Shown: positions 35,006 to 42,341 of the stretch, piece by piece
Layout of the letters: every line of letters starts with the position of its first letter
How positions within the stretch are numbered: the first letter of the stretch is position 1
Assembly: GCA_016193065.1 (NCBI GenBank)
Contig: JACPSX010000094.1
Location: forward strand, 1-46,969
DNA: 46,969 nt
Reading direction: 5' to 3'
Source of the DNA: Candidatus Tectimicrobiota bacterium
GTDB taxonomy: Bacteria; JACPSX01
The notes under the pieces: model-generated
What the model was told of the DNA's origin: nothing
Database searches by the model: none
The model's input: only the letters and a program-made list of their open reading frames with translations
Translations under genes and position numbers: made by a program

Positions 35006-35452
35006 CTATGACTCCCACACCAGGGGTTTCAGGGCAGATATGGCCTTGGGATTGTCGCGCCAAACTTCGGGATTGGCGTCCACGTAAAGCTCGATCTCGT
35101 TGCCGTCGGGGTCTTCCACGTAAAGGGACTGGCTGACGGTGTGGTCCGACTCTCCCAGGATCGCGACCCCGTTGCCTTCCAGCCACTGCTTTGCAGCGCG
35201 CAGCTCTTCCAGGGAATCGCCGATTTTGAAGGCCAGGTGGTAGAGGCCCACGCTGTTGGCAGGCGGATTCACGGCTCCCGGCCCGATGGCCATCACGGCC
35301 AGGTCGTGATGGTTTTCCCCAGCGGAAAAAAAGGCCATGCGCCCTGAGCGGACGACTTCCTTAAGGCCCAGAATATCGCGATAAAAGTGGATCGAGCGTT
35401 CCAGATCCCTGACCCGCAGGACCGCATGCCCCAAAGTCTTAATTCGTATCAT
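35006..35452 (-). CDS. VOC-family (glyoxalase/extradiol dioxygenase-like) protein
   Basis: 148 residues: one domain with two beta-alpha-beta-beta-beta modules. Metal-ligand positions are LGHAVLRVRDLERSIHFYRD (His near residue 8), GLYHLAFKI (His), and DPDGNEIELYVD (Glu). The pattern is close to catechol 2,3-dioxygenase-like lactoylglutathione lyases. I chose the ATG at 35452 (GAGGGGG upstream) over 35494. It lies just before the carbohydrate cluster on the same strand; its own substrate is unknown. Confidence 0.82.
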   Translation of the reverse strand: MIRIKTLGHAVLRVRDLERSIHFYRDILGLKEVVRSGRMAFFSAGENHHDLAVMAIGPGAVNPPANSVGLYHLAFKIGDSLEELRAAKQWLEGNGVAILGESDHTVSQSLYVEDPDGNEIELYVDANPEVWRDNPKAISALKPLVWES

Positions 35453-35817
35453 GGCGGATTCCCCCTCAGCGAAGGCTTTGTAAGAAATAATCATACCAGC
35501 CGGACTCGCCCACGGCTACCCTTTGATTTGCTGCTATCGAGGACTGCAAAACGAAAGTCCCATGCACTCCGGGACGCTCAAGGACACCCCCTCACCTTTA
35601 TCCTCTCCCTCTTGTAAGGGGAGAGGAAGGATTTAAATTCCCTCTCTTGGGGGAGAGGGCAGGGTGAGGGGGAAGCACTGAAGTGCATGGATGGGACATT
35701 ACAAATGCAGCAATATCTCCCTTACTTGTTGTCAGTTCTGATCCGTAGCGAGATAGGATGTCAGTTCTGATCCGTAGCGAGATAGGATGGGTTATCGTTC
35801 TTCCCCAACGGATGCTC
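35453..35817. repeat. 365-bp gap with REP-like inverted repeat and 29-bp tandem repeat
   Basis: No gene seen. CCCCCTCACC (35587-35596) and GGTGAGGGGG (35663-35672) bracket a purine/pyrimidine segment with further CTCTCCC/GGGAGAG pairs, another copy of the dispersed family. Then TCAGTTCTGATCCGTAGCGA followed by GATAGGATG (29 bases) is repeated exactly twice in tandem, 35732-35760 and 35761-35789, ending 28 bases beyond the TPR gene's stop. Confidence 0.75.
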
Positions 35818-37869
35818 TCATCGCCGGGCCTTGCCTCGTGTGGCTTTCTTCCGTTGCAGCCCGCGCTGTCTTTGTTGTGGCAAAGCTTTCCGGGCTCTTT
35901 CTGTTGAAGGGGGATGAGTGGGAGGAGCGATACCCATGGCTCTGAAAAGGCGCTCTGCTTCGGCTCTGTACCTGTTCGCTTCGTCCTCGCGTTTCAGATC
36001 ACGCGCCACGAGAGCAAGGGCGTCGAGGGTGCGAGCTTCATTTAAGACGTCGCCGAATTGACGGAAAGCGACTAATGCCTCATGAAAGAGGGCCTCGGCC
36101 TGGGCGACCTCTCCCAGGTCACGTTGGAGGTCTGCAAGCAGCAAGAGTGCTACGGCCTCACTCCGAACGTCGCCCATGCGGCGGAAGATAGTCAAGACTT
36201 TGCGAAAAGCGGTTTCGGCACTGGAGAGATTTCCCCGGTCGTGGTCAAGAGCAGCGATCTCTCCCATAGTGATTGCTTCACTCCGGGTGTCACCAAGGCG
36301 GCGGTACATGTTCAGGGAATCTCGGAGTGCTTCTTCAGCTTCTGCAAAATCTCCTTGCTCGCGGAAGAGGGTCCCAAGCTGTACGAGTGTGCTGGCCTCA
36401 GCTTGAAGATCGGTGATCCGGCGGGAGCCTATGAGGGCCTTCTGGAGGGAATCCTTCGCTTTTGCCAGGTCTCCTCGGGTTCGGTAGAGGGAGCCCAGGT
36501 CGTTCAGGGTGAGCGCTTCGCTCGGAGCATCATGAAGATGGCGGAAGGTAGCAAGAGCTTCTTGGAGAGCAGTTTCAGCGCGTGAGAAGTCTCCGCGGTC
36601 GCGGTAGAGCAAGCCAAGAAAATGCAGAGTGCTCGCTTCATTGCGGGGATCGTGGATCACTCGGAAGATCGCAAGAGCTTCCTGGAGGGCGGTCTCTGCT
36701 CGGGACAGATCCCCTTGGATGCGATAGAGAGAGCCGAGGTCTTGGAGGGAAATCGCTTCATTTCGGGGATCGTAGATTTCTCGAAAGACCGCAAGAGCTT
36801 CTTGTAGGGTGGTCTCTGCGCGGGACAAATCTCCGCGGAGCCGATAGAAGCGACTGAGTTCGGTCAAAGTGGTCGCCTGACCGTGGCGATTATGGAGATG
36901 GCGGAAGATAGTGAGTGCATCCTGCAAGGCGGATTCGGCCTGTGAGGGACCGCCCTTGTCTTGATAAATGGTGCCAAGGTCCCGGAGAGCAGTGGCCTTC
37001 TTCAGGGCATCTCCAATGCGCTCGAAATTGCTAAGAGCCTCCCGGAGCGCAGTTTTGCTCTCTTCCGGCCGCCCCGCCAAATAATGAAGATGACCGAGGT
37101 TCAGGAGGAGTTCTCCTTGAACCGATAACCACTCTGGACCGACTTTGTCTCTAGTCTCGTCGAGAGCTTTTGCGAGGATATTACTGGCCTCCTCTATTTC
37201 ACCCCGCTCAAGCAAGCCCGCGGCTAAATTAATTCTGGCTATGGCGATCCCCAAATGGTCGTCAGGTCGAAGCTGCTCGTAGCGTTGAAGCACCTCACGC
37301 CGCTCCTGGACGAGACGATCGAGGTTCTGGGCATCCAAGAGAGCCTCCCGTCCTGCCATCTCCTTGGCGATCCTTGCCTGAAGATCGGCTTCATGGCGAA
37401 AGGTCCAGTGGCCGCTTCGGACTGCCCAGAAGTCTCCTGCTTTCCAGAACAGTTCCTGCTCGACAATTTCATCGAGCCAGAAGAGCAGCCGGAGACGGTT
37501 TGTAGTGAAGAAGTCTCTGCTCAAGTTGAGTTGTAGGAGAGAGTGGGATAGTCCTTCGTGATCGCCGGCTTTCTCCTCTGAAACGATCTCGGATAGGCCG
37601 TCGATGAAGTAGATCGGCGGGGAAGCGCTGAGAGTGGCCAGATGTTCTCGGAGTCTCGCGGCCAGGTCTCGCTCCCCCTCGGTCAGGTTGATTGTCGTTA
37701 CCGGATGATCCCGGCCGAGTTGCTCCTGAATTCCCTTCTCGACTGATTCGCGGGCGTGAGGACCGGAGCAGTCCACGAAGAGAACGCAGCCCATACCCGC
37801 AGTATGTTTGAGGAGCATTGCAATCTCCTCGATCTGCAACTGGTCTTTCACCGTCAAGGAAAGAATCAT
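35818..37869 (-). CDS. TPR-repeat protein with P-loop-less NTPase-like head and basic tail
   Basis: 683 residues from ATG 37869. Residues 1-165 look like an NTPase-type alpha/beta domain without a P-loop: MGCVLFVDCSGPHARESVEK, PPIYFIDGLSEIV (Walker-B-like strand), then FFTTNRLRLLFWLDEIVEQELF and FWAVRSGHWTF. About eleven 40-residue TPR units follow to ~640, the best being SLYRTRGDLAKAKDSLQKAL and LYRDRGDFSRAETALQEALA; units 3-5 are nearly identical, suggesting recent expansion. The last 30 residues are strongly basic (QQRQRGLQRKKATRGKARR). ATG overlaps the ATPase stop by four bases. A STAND-like signalling or defence role is inference only. Confidence 0.75.
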   Translation of the reverse strand: MILSLTVKDQLQIEEIAMLLKHTAGMGCVLFVDCSGPHARESVEKGIQEQLGRDHPVTTINLTEGERDLAARLREHLATLSASPPIYFIDGLSEIVSEEKAGDHEGLSHSLLQLNLSRDFFTTNRLRLLFWLDEIVEQELFWKAGDFWAVRSGHWTFRHEADLQARIAKEMAGREALLDAQNLDRLVQERREVLQRYEQLRPDDHLGIAIARINLAAGLLERGEIEEASNILAKALDETRDKVGPEWLSVQGELLLNLGHLHYLAGRPEESKTALREALSNFERIGDALKKATALRDLGTIYQDKGGPSQAESALQDALTIFRHLHNRHGQATTLTELSRFYRLRGDLSRAETTLQEALAVFREIYDPRNEAISLQDLGSLYRIQGDLSRAETALQEALAIFRVIHDPRNEASTLHFLGLLYRDRGDFSRAETALQEALATFRHLHDAPSEALTLNDLGSLYRTRGDLAKAKDSLQKALIGSRRITDLQAEASTLVQLGTLFREQGDFAEAEEALRDSLNMYRRLGDTRSEAITMGEIAALDHDRGNLSSAETAFRKVLTIFRRMGDVRSEAVALLLLADLQRDLGEVAQAEALFHEALVAFRQFGDVLNEARTLDALALVARDLKREDEANRYRAEAERLFRAMGIAPPTHPPSTERARKALPQQRQRGLQRKKATRGKARR

Positions 37870-39104
37870 CGGCGCTTCCGCCCTGTCCTGACCCCCCGCG
37901 CGGTCTTGTGGGTTGGTTTCCGAAGCTTCTTGAGCTTGGCGTCGAGAAGGGGTTTCACCAGCGGGTGAACGGCGACCCACTGTTCGTCGTTCAGGTATTC
38001 CAGGATCGCGAGGGCGTGAATCAGGTCCAGTTCAACCTGAGTGCTTCCTGCGGCCTTCCTTTCTGCGACCTTTGCGAGGGTCTCGAAGTGCTCATTGGTG
38101 AGGAAGCGGTTGTACTGGTTCCTGATCTCCGCCAGGCTCTGGTCCACGTCAGGTCCCAGGATGCGGTTGCCACCTCTGGTGAGCGCTATGGTGCAGGCTG
38201 ACCGCATGACTCGCATGAGATCCCGCGTGACGCCGCCCGAGTTCACAATGGCCTTCTCAAGATGGGCGGAGTCGATGAGAGCCGGGTCAATTCGTTTTGC
38301 GACCGTCTCCGACAGGTGGCGGATCGTTCTTGTGTGCTTCTGGCCTTCACGGGTGAGCACGTGAAAGTTTGGAAGAGTATAAGAGGTTCCGATGGAGGCA
38401 ATTGTCCCAGGGAACTCGTGGGAGCAGTACAGGGCGATCGGCAAGGTATAGATGATCTTACATCTTGGCTGGGTGAGGACCGAAGCGTTCTCGACGAAGA
38501 GATTTCGGCCTGTGGAAAATGGCGCCTTCTCGATGTCGTCAATGATGATCAGGATATCTTTCTCGGGGAGCGCCAGGCGAATCTCGTCCAGGATGGTGTT
38601 GGTGATTTCCATGAGGTCGGTGAGGCGGGGCTCCAGAACCTCGCGCGCCTCTTTTTTGCTCTCTACTCCTCGCTGGAGTCGCCCCAAAACTCCGAGGAAG
38701 AAGGCGCTGAGCTTACCCTTGACCTCGACCTCCGCTTCCTCTTTGTCGATCTTTGTGATCTGGATCGTGTTTCGCCAGGTATTGAGACGGTCGATGAGGT
38801 TTTCGGAGGGGTGGATTCCTTCATCGAAGGCCCGTGTGTACGTCTGGGCGGCGACGGAAAATAGGAGGTCGATGAACCTGACATCGTTCGGGTCGAGGAC
38901 TTCAAAGACCGAGTATTTCACAACGAGGAACTTGTTCAGGATCTCGGGATCAGCGGCCAAACGGTTTAGCTCGGTGGACTTCCCACACCCCCTGTGGCCT
39001 GTGAAGAGGATCTTCTCCCTGGCCTGGCTGGTGAGAAATTCGATCTTGATGCGCTGGAAGGGGTTTCCCTCCCGGTCGGTGTAAAAGCTCGGGTCCCGGC
39101 CCAC
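37866..39104 (-). CDS. P-loop ATPase coupled to TPR partner
   Basis: 412 residues from GTG 39104 (GGAGG nine bases upstream; TTG 39131 is the alternative). The Walker A motif GHRGCGKSTELNRL is near residue 36, and a Walker B ILIIIDDIEKA near 190, followed by an arginine-rich sensor-like part and RDLMRVMRSACTIA. The C-terminal half is helical, and the last 25 residues are basic (KLKKLRKPTHKTARGVRTGR). An N-terminal SFYTDREGNPFQRIKIEFLT precedes the P-loop. It resembles AAA/STAND-type ATPases that pair with sensor proteins. Overlap ATGA with the TPR gene suggests a two-protein complex. Biological role unknown. Confidence 0.75.
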   Translation of the reverse strand: MGRDPSFYTDREGNPFQRIKIEFLTSQAREKILFTGHRGCGKSTELNRLAADPEILNKFLVVKYSVFEVLDPNDVRFIDLLFSVAAQTYTRAFDEGIHPSENLIDRLNTWRNTIQITKIDKEEAEVEVKGKLSAFFLGVLGRLQRGVESKKEAREVLEPRLTDLMEITNTILDEIRLALPEKDILIIIDDIEKAPFSTGRNLFVENASVLTQPRCKIIYTLPIALYCSHEFPGTIASIGTSYTLPNFHVLTREGQKHTRTIRHLSETVAKRIDPALIDSAHLEKAIVNSGGVTRDLMRVMRSACTIALTRGGNRILGPDVDQSLAEIRNQYNRFLTNEHFETLAKVAERKAAGSTQVELDLIHALAILEYLNDEQWVAVHPLVKPLLDAKLKKLRKPTHKTARGVRTGRKRR

Positions 39105-39215
39105 TCCTGATGTCCTCCGGGCTTGAAGCAATTACAGTATATCATGGTTCCCCAAGCGCCCAGGAGGAAGGAAATTGTTTTTGGCTGCGTTCAGGGATTC
39201 GGCCCTTGTGGAGAG

Positions 39216-40211
39216 CTACTCGAGCCAGCCGATGGTCTTGCTGCTGCTCCCCACGAACCAGACGCGGCCGCCGGCGTCGGCGGCCATCTTGCGGATGGCG
39301 GTATTGGCGGAGGGGAGGGCGAGAGTCTCGAACCGCTCGGTGCGCGGGTCGAACCGGATCACGGTGTTGGCGGAAATCTCGTTGTAGACGATCCGCCCCT
39401 GCCCGTCCACGGCGATGGCATACGGTCCGCTGTCCGGTCCCGACACCGGAGGATATTCGGTGATCTTTCCCGTCGCCGGGTCCAGCTTTCCCAGCCCGCC
39501 GCGGCGGTACTGGGTGAACCAGACCGTGCCGTCCGGGCCGATGGCGACGCGGCGGGGCCCGGAGCGCCGGGTGGGCGGTGCATACTCTGTGATTTTCCCC
39601 GTGGCTGGGTCCAGACGGCCGACCTTGTGTCCGGACAGTTCGGCGAACCAAACCGTTCCCCCCTGGTCAACGGCGATCCCGTACGGTCCCGAGCCTCGGG
39701 TTGGGATGGGGTACTCGGTCACTTTGCCGGTCCGGCGCTCCACCTTGCCGATCTTCCCGCTTCGTTGCATTGTGAACCACAGGTTGTCCTGCGGGTCGAG
39801 GACGGGCGTGTGGGGACCGTTGCCGGGGGAGGGGATCGGGTAGCTGCTGAGATCTCCCGTCTTGGGGTTCAGCCGGCTGATCCGGTTGCCGCCCATCGCC
39901 GTGATCCAGAGGTTTCCGTCCCGATCGGCGACGATGCCGTGCGGCTGGGAGCCTTCGGGCAGATTGTAGGAACGGAAGCTCTTGGTCGTGGGGTCCATGC
40001 GAACAACCAGGTCGCTGTTCATGGCCACAAAATACACGGCCCCGTCGGCGGAGGGAGCCGGGTCCCGAGGATACGAGACGGAGATACTGATAGGAAACTC
40101 CCGAACCTGGAAAGCCGCCGTCTGAGGGAGAGGACTCACGGAAAGAATGAGGACCAAAAAGCTCAGTACTGTTCCGACTTTTCGATACACTGAAATCATC
40201 AACTTACCCAT
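39216..40211 (-). CDS. Secreted beta-propeller, Vgb/SMP-30-like (virginiamycin B lyase family)
   Basis: 331 residues from ATG 40211. The signal peptide is MGKLMISVYRKVGTVLSFLV then LILSVSPLPQTAAFQV. The rest is six to seven repeats of a blade pattern: GTVWFAELSGHKVGRLDPAT, GKITEYAPPTRRSGPRRVAI, and GTVWFTQYRRGGLGKLDPAT, typical of NHL-like Vgb propellers. Named after a streptogramin-inactivating lyase, but most family members are of unknown function and no resistance should be read from this. An upstream ATG at 40310 overlaps the HEPN stop (TGATG), so a longer, coupled form is possible. Confidence 0.75.
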   Translation of the reverse strand: MGKLMISVYRKVGTVLSFLVLILSVSPLPQTAAFQVREFPISISVSYPRDPAPSADGAVYFVAMNSDLVVRMDPTTKSFRSYNLPEGSQPHGIVADRDGNLWITAMGGNRISRLNPKTGDLSSYPIPSPGNGPHTPVLDPQDNLWFTMQRSGKIGKVERRTGKVTEYPIPTRGSGPYGIAVDQGGTVWFAELSGHKVGRLDPATGKITEYAPPTRRSGPRRVAIGPDGTVWFTQYRRGGLGKLDPATGKITEYPPVSGPDSGPYAIAVDGQGRIVYNEISANTVIRFDPRTERFETLALPSANTAIRKMAADAGGRVWFVGSSSKTIGWLE

Positions 40212-40309
40212 CCGGGCCGAGAGGACAGACGGGTAGATTTTCCGTTCTTCCTCGATCGAAGGGACAGACAGGCGGGAGTTGACGATGTGTTGGTTGATCG
40301 TCGGCATCA

Positions 40310-40657
40310 TCAGGCTTCCTTTGGTGGGACAACTCGCTCCAGTTCGGTGATGATTTCTGGGAGTTCCTTGGTTACAGTCTGCCACAGGATGTCGAAGTCC
40401 ACGAAGTCGTACCCGTGGATGAGTCGGTTCCTCATGCCTACAATTTGTGCCCAGGGGATTTGTGGGTGCTGAACCTGTGCCTTTTTTGATATGCGACTGG
40501 CTGCCTCGCCCACGATCTCGATGAGCCGAACCAATGCCAGTTGAAGAAGCCGCGATGTGTCCAGGTCGGGGCGGGTCTTGCCCTGTATAAGAGAGACGGC
40601 CTCCCGGGCATGATCAAGCATGTGGCGCATACGGATCAGGTCTTCATGACTCGACAT
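40310..40657 (-). CDS. HEPN-family (DUF86) toxin
   Basis: 115 residues from ATG 40657. It is an all-helical HEPN domain of the DUF86 type: MRHMLDHAREAVSLIQGKTR, RLLQLALVRLIEIVGEAASR, and the nuclease motif Rx4H in GMRNRLIHGYDFVDFDILWQ. HEPN toxins of this kind cut RNA and are silenced by a partner nucleotidyltransferase that can modify the tyrosine after the motif (here HGYD). The gene starts inside the last 14 bases of the nucleotidyltransferase gene, the usual MNT-HEPN order. Both motifs are intact. Confidence 0.87.
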   Translation of the reverse strand: MSSHEDLIRMRHMLDHAREAVSLIQGKTRPDLDTSRLLQLALVRLIEIVGEAASRISKKAQVQHPQIPWAQIVGMRNRLIHGYDFVDFDILWQTVTKELPEIITELERVVPPKEA

Positions 40658-40955
40658 ATTGCACCTGAGCTTGCGACAGAACATCGTCTCGGAAATACCG
40701 GCCGAGGCACTTGGGAGTGTTTATGTCTACGTTCCGCCCGCCGAGGAGACCGGACAGTTCGATTTCCATGCCCGCCAGGCGAATCAGCCCTGGCACATGT
40801 TCGGATTCAAACTCCACTAGCACATCCACGTCGCTGTCCGGCCGGAAATCGTCGCGCAGGACCGAGCCGAAGAACGACAGCTTGCGGATATGGTTGCGAC
40901 GGCAAAACTCAGCGATCTTTTCAGTGGGAATTTCGATCTGAACCTTGCCGTTCAT
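40644..40955 (-). CDS. MNT-family minimal nucleotidyltransferase (antitoxin of HEPN pair)
   Basis: 103 residues. The polymerase-beta-type active site is FFGSVLRDDFRPDSDVDVLV: the GSxxR motif, then SDxD with two metal-binding aspartates. The C-terminus (MEIELSGLLGGRNVDINTPK) includes the third acidic strand. In characterised pairs MNT adds AMP to the HEPN toxin at the conserved tyrosine and so blocks it. It lies upstream of, and overlaps, the HEPN gene. Confidence 0.88.
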   Translation of the reverse strand: MNGKVQIEIPTEKIAEFCRRNHIRKLSFFGSVLRDDFRPDSDVDVLVEFESEHVPGLIRLAGMEIELSGLLGGRNVDINTPKCLGRYFRDDVLSQAQVQYVES

Positions 40956-41064
40956 ACTTTCACCTGCCTACTCTTGCCAGTCAGGCTCGGGGGAATCGGG
41001 TCATTCCTAGAACGCAATGAGTCCCCTCCTCATGGTCTTATTCTCAAAGAGGCTATTGGGCGTG

Positions 41065-41466
41065 TCAAGGGGTTTCGGAACCTATTTTCGTGAGGGAGAC
41101 AATCTCGTAAAGGCGCTGCCGTCCTTCTTTGCCGCGAATGGCCACGCTCATCTTCTTCCCCACCTGAACCAGGTCCCGGACCTGCTCGTAAGCTTCCTGG
41201 CAAGCCAGGCGGATGTAGGGGTCGAAGTGGCGCCGATCCGCCAGGGTCTTCTCCTTTTCGTTTCTGGGGGCGCAGTTCTCCAGGCCCTGGAGGATGAAAA
41301 CCCGGCACGTGGAGCAGCGGGCGTTGCCCCCGCACACGTGGGTGTGGGCGATTCCCGCTCTGAGGGAGGTCTCGAGGATCGAGGTGCGGACGTCCGTCTC
41401 GACCTTTTTTTCGCCAAAATAATCGATGACCGGCATGGCGTTCCCCTGCTGGAAAACAAGCTTCAT
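41065..41466 (-). CDS. 2Fe-2S ferredoxin (adrenodoxin-type, adenylate-cyclase-like N-domain)
   Basis: 133 residues from ATG 41466; the frame opens upstream but that part is repeat sequence. The cluster ligands are CGGNARCSTCRV (C-x5-C-x2-C) and the final LACQ, the vertebrate/bacterial [2Fe-2S] layout. Relatives are often the N-terminal domain of class III adenylate cyclases; here the protein ends after about 40 more residues (SVAIRGKEGRQRLYEIVSLT) with no cyclase domain. It stands alone on the minus strand between the MNT-HEPN pair and the mod operon. An electron-transfer role is likely but the partner is unknown. Confidence 0.75.
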   Translation of the reverse strand: MKLVFQQGNAMPVIDYFGEKKVETDVRTSILETSLRAGIAHTHVCGGNARCSTCRVFILQGLENCAPRNEKEKTLADRRHFDPYIRLACQEAYEQVRDLVQVGKKMSVAIRGKEGRQRLYEIVSLTKIGSETP

Positions 41467-41881
41467 GATACCAGAGGGGCGGGCGATCAGCCATTCTTCC
41501 CTACCCTGGGCTTCTCGTGAGGTATCAGTACGCGGCCGAGTCCTTGGGGCAGCCCCCTTGGGCTCCCGGAGAGCTTTCGACAAGAGGAAGGGGAGGGACC
41601 GGGGTGCCCCTTGGGGCTCCAGTAAACTTTTGCACGGGAGGGCGATTTGAGTTCGGAGATGTTTGGACTGGAGGGAGGTTTCACCATTCGGGAGGGCGGC
41701 GCCTGCAAAACTTTAAGTCGCCCTACGGGACACACCCGGTCCCTTTCCACGAGAGCAATATAAGGTCGCCTGTGGAGGCTGCCCCCTCGGACGGAAGAGT
41801 ACTTATGTAGGGGCACCCTGCGCCTGCCTGTGCGTGTCCGCACGCGGACAGGCGGGGGCCCTCTGTCGCGTCGATCCCGGC
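41467..41881. repeat. Gap with large imperfect inverted repeat
   Basis: No gene I can support. Within about 41527-41812 two arms of roughly 130 bases are imperfect inverted copies: GGGACCGGGGTGCCCCTTGG and AAACTTTTGCACGGGAGGGC on the left, against GAAAGGGACCGGGTGTGTCC and AAAGTTTTGCAGGCGCC on the complement of the right. Identity is perhaps two thirds. A GCGTGTCCGCACGCGGACAGG hairpin lies at about 41,830-41,850. Confidence 0.45.
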
Positions 41882-41910
41882 TTGACGGACCCCGCCCCGT
41901 GCGTTATATT
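41882..41910 (+). promoter_or_regulatory. Sigma-70-type promoter of the mod operon
   Basis: TTGACG (41882-41887), exactly 17 bases, TATATT (41905-41910): close to consensus with ideal spacing. The predicted transcript start is about 41917, followed by GGGGAGAGG and the modE ATG at 41940. Confidence 0.75.
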
Positions 41911-41925
41911 AACTTGGGAATAACG
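41902..41925. promoter_or_regulatory. Putative ModE operator overlapping the -10 box
   Basis: CGTTAT, 12 bases, ATAACG is a perfect inverted repeat with the outer halves and spacing of the known ModE box (CGTTATATA-N6-TATATAACG type). The inner TATATA parts are only half kept (ATT...GGA). It covers the -10 and the likely transcript start, so ModE binding would block transcription. The neighbouring modE-like gene supports autoregulation. Confidence 0.7.
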
Positions 41926-41939
41926 AACGGGGAGAGGCA

Positions 41940-42338
41940 ATGAAGGATTCCGTTTCCCGTCCGGCGGCACACAGTCGCGACAGGGCTCTGGGCACCGGCC
42001 CCAGCGTCAAGAGCTATCAGGTGACCGGGCGCCTCTGGATTGAAAAGAGCGGTGAGACGTACCTGAGCTGGGGACGGGTGGTTCTCCTGGAGCGGATCCG
42101 GGAGCACGGATCGATCTCCTCGGCGGCACGCTCCATGGGGATGGGCTACCGCCATGCCTGGGATCTGGTGGAGGAGATGAACCGGTTGGCGCCACGTCCT
42201 CTGGTGGAGAGGGCGGCGGGAGGATCGCACGGAGGAGGGACCCGCCTTACCCCCACAGGGGAGGAAGCGATCGAGGGGTTCTGGAAACTGGTCGCCGATT
42301 TCCGCAGGTTCCTGGCCCGTCAGCGGCCTCAGGTGTGA
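41940..42338 (+). CDS. modE: Molybdate-responsive regulator, ModE-like DNA-binding protein
   Basis: 132 residues: only the winged-helix part of ModE, with no C-terminal molybdate-binding (TOBE/DiMOP) domain. The core is YQVTGRLWIEKSGETYLSWG, VVLLERIREHGSISSAARSM, MGYRHAWDLVEEMNRLAPRP and GGGTRLTPTGEEAIEGF, the LysR-like ModE N-domain. Such short forms are common in other bacteria, where molybdate may be sensed by a separate Mop protein or through partner contact. GGGGAGAGG precedes the ATG. First gene of the operon, three bases ahead of modA. Confidence 0.88.
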   Translation: MKDSVSRPAAHSRDRALGTGPSVKSYQVTGRLWIEKSGETYLSWGRVVLLERIREHGSISSAARSMGMGYRHAWDLVEEMNRLAPRPLVERAAGGSHGGGTRLTPTGEEAIEGFWKLVADFRRFLARQRPQV

Positions 42339-42341
42339 GGC

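Noticed and set aside
35732-35789. Possible CRISPR array (29-bp repeats)
   Set aside because: Only two copies, head to tail, without spacers; no cas gene nearby.
39216-40211. Streptogramin resistance (virginiamycin B lyase)
   Set aside because: The propeller family is broad and the protein carries a signal peptide; the resistance function is not supported.
41487-41843. 118-residue minus-strand open frame beside the ferredoxin
   Set aside because: Lies in the inverted repeat, is rich in P, R, S and G, and has no credible start or domain.
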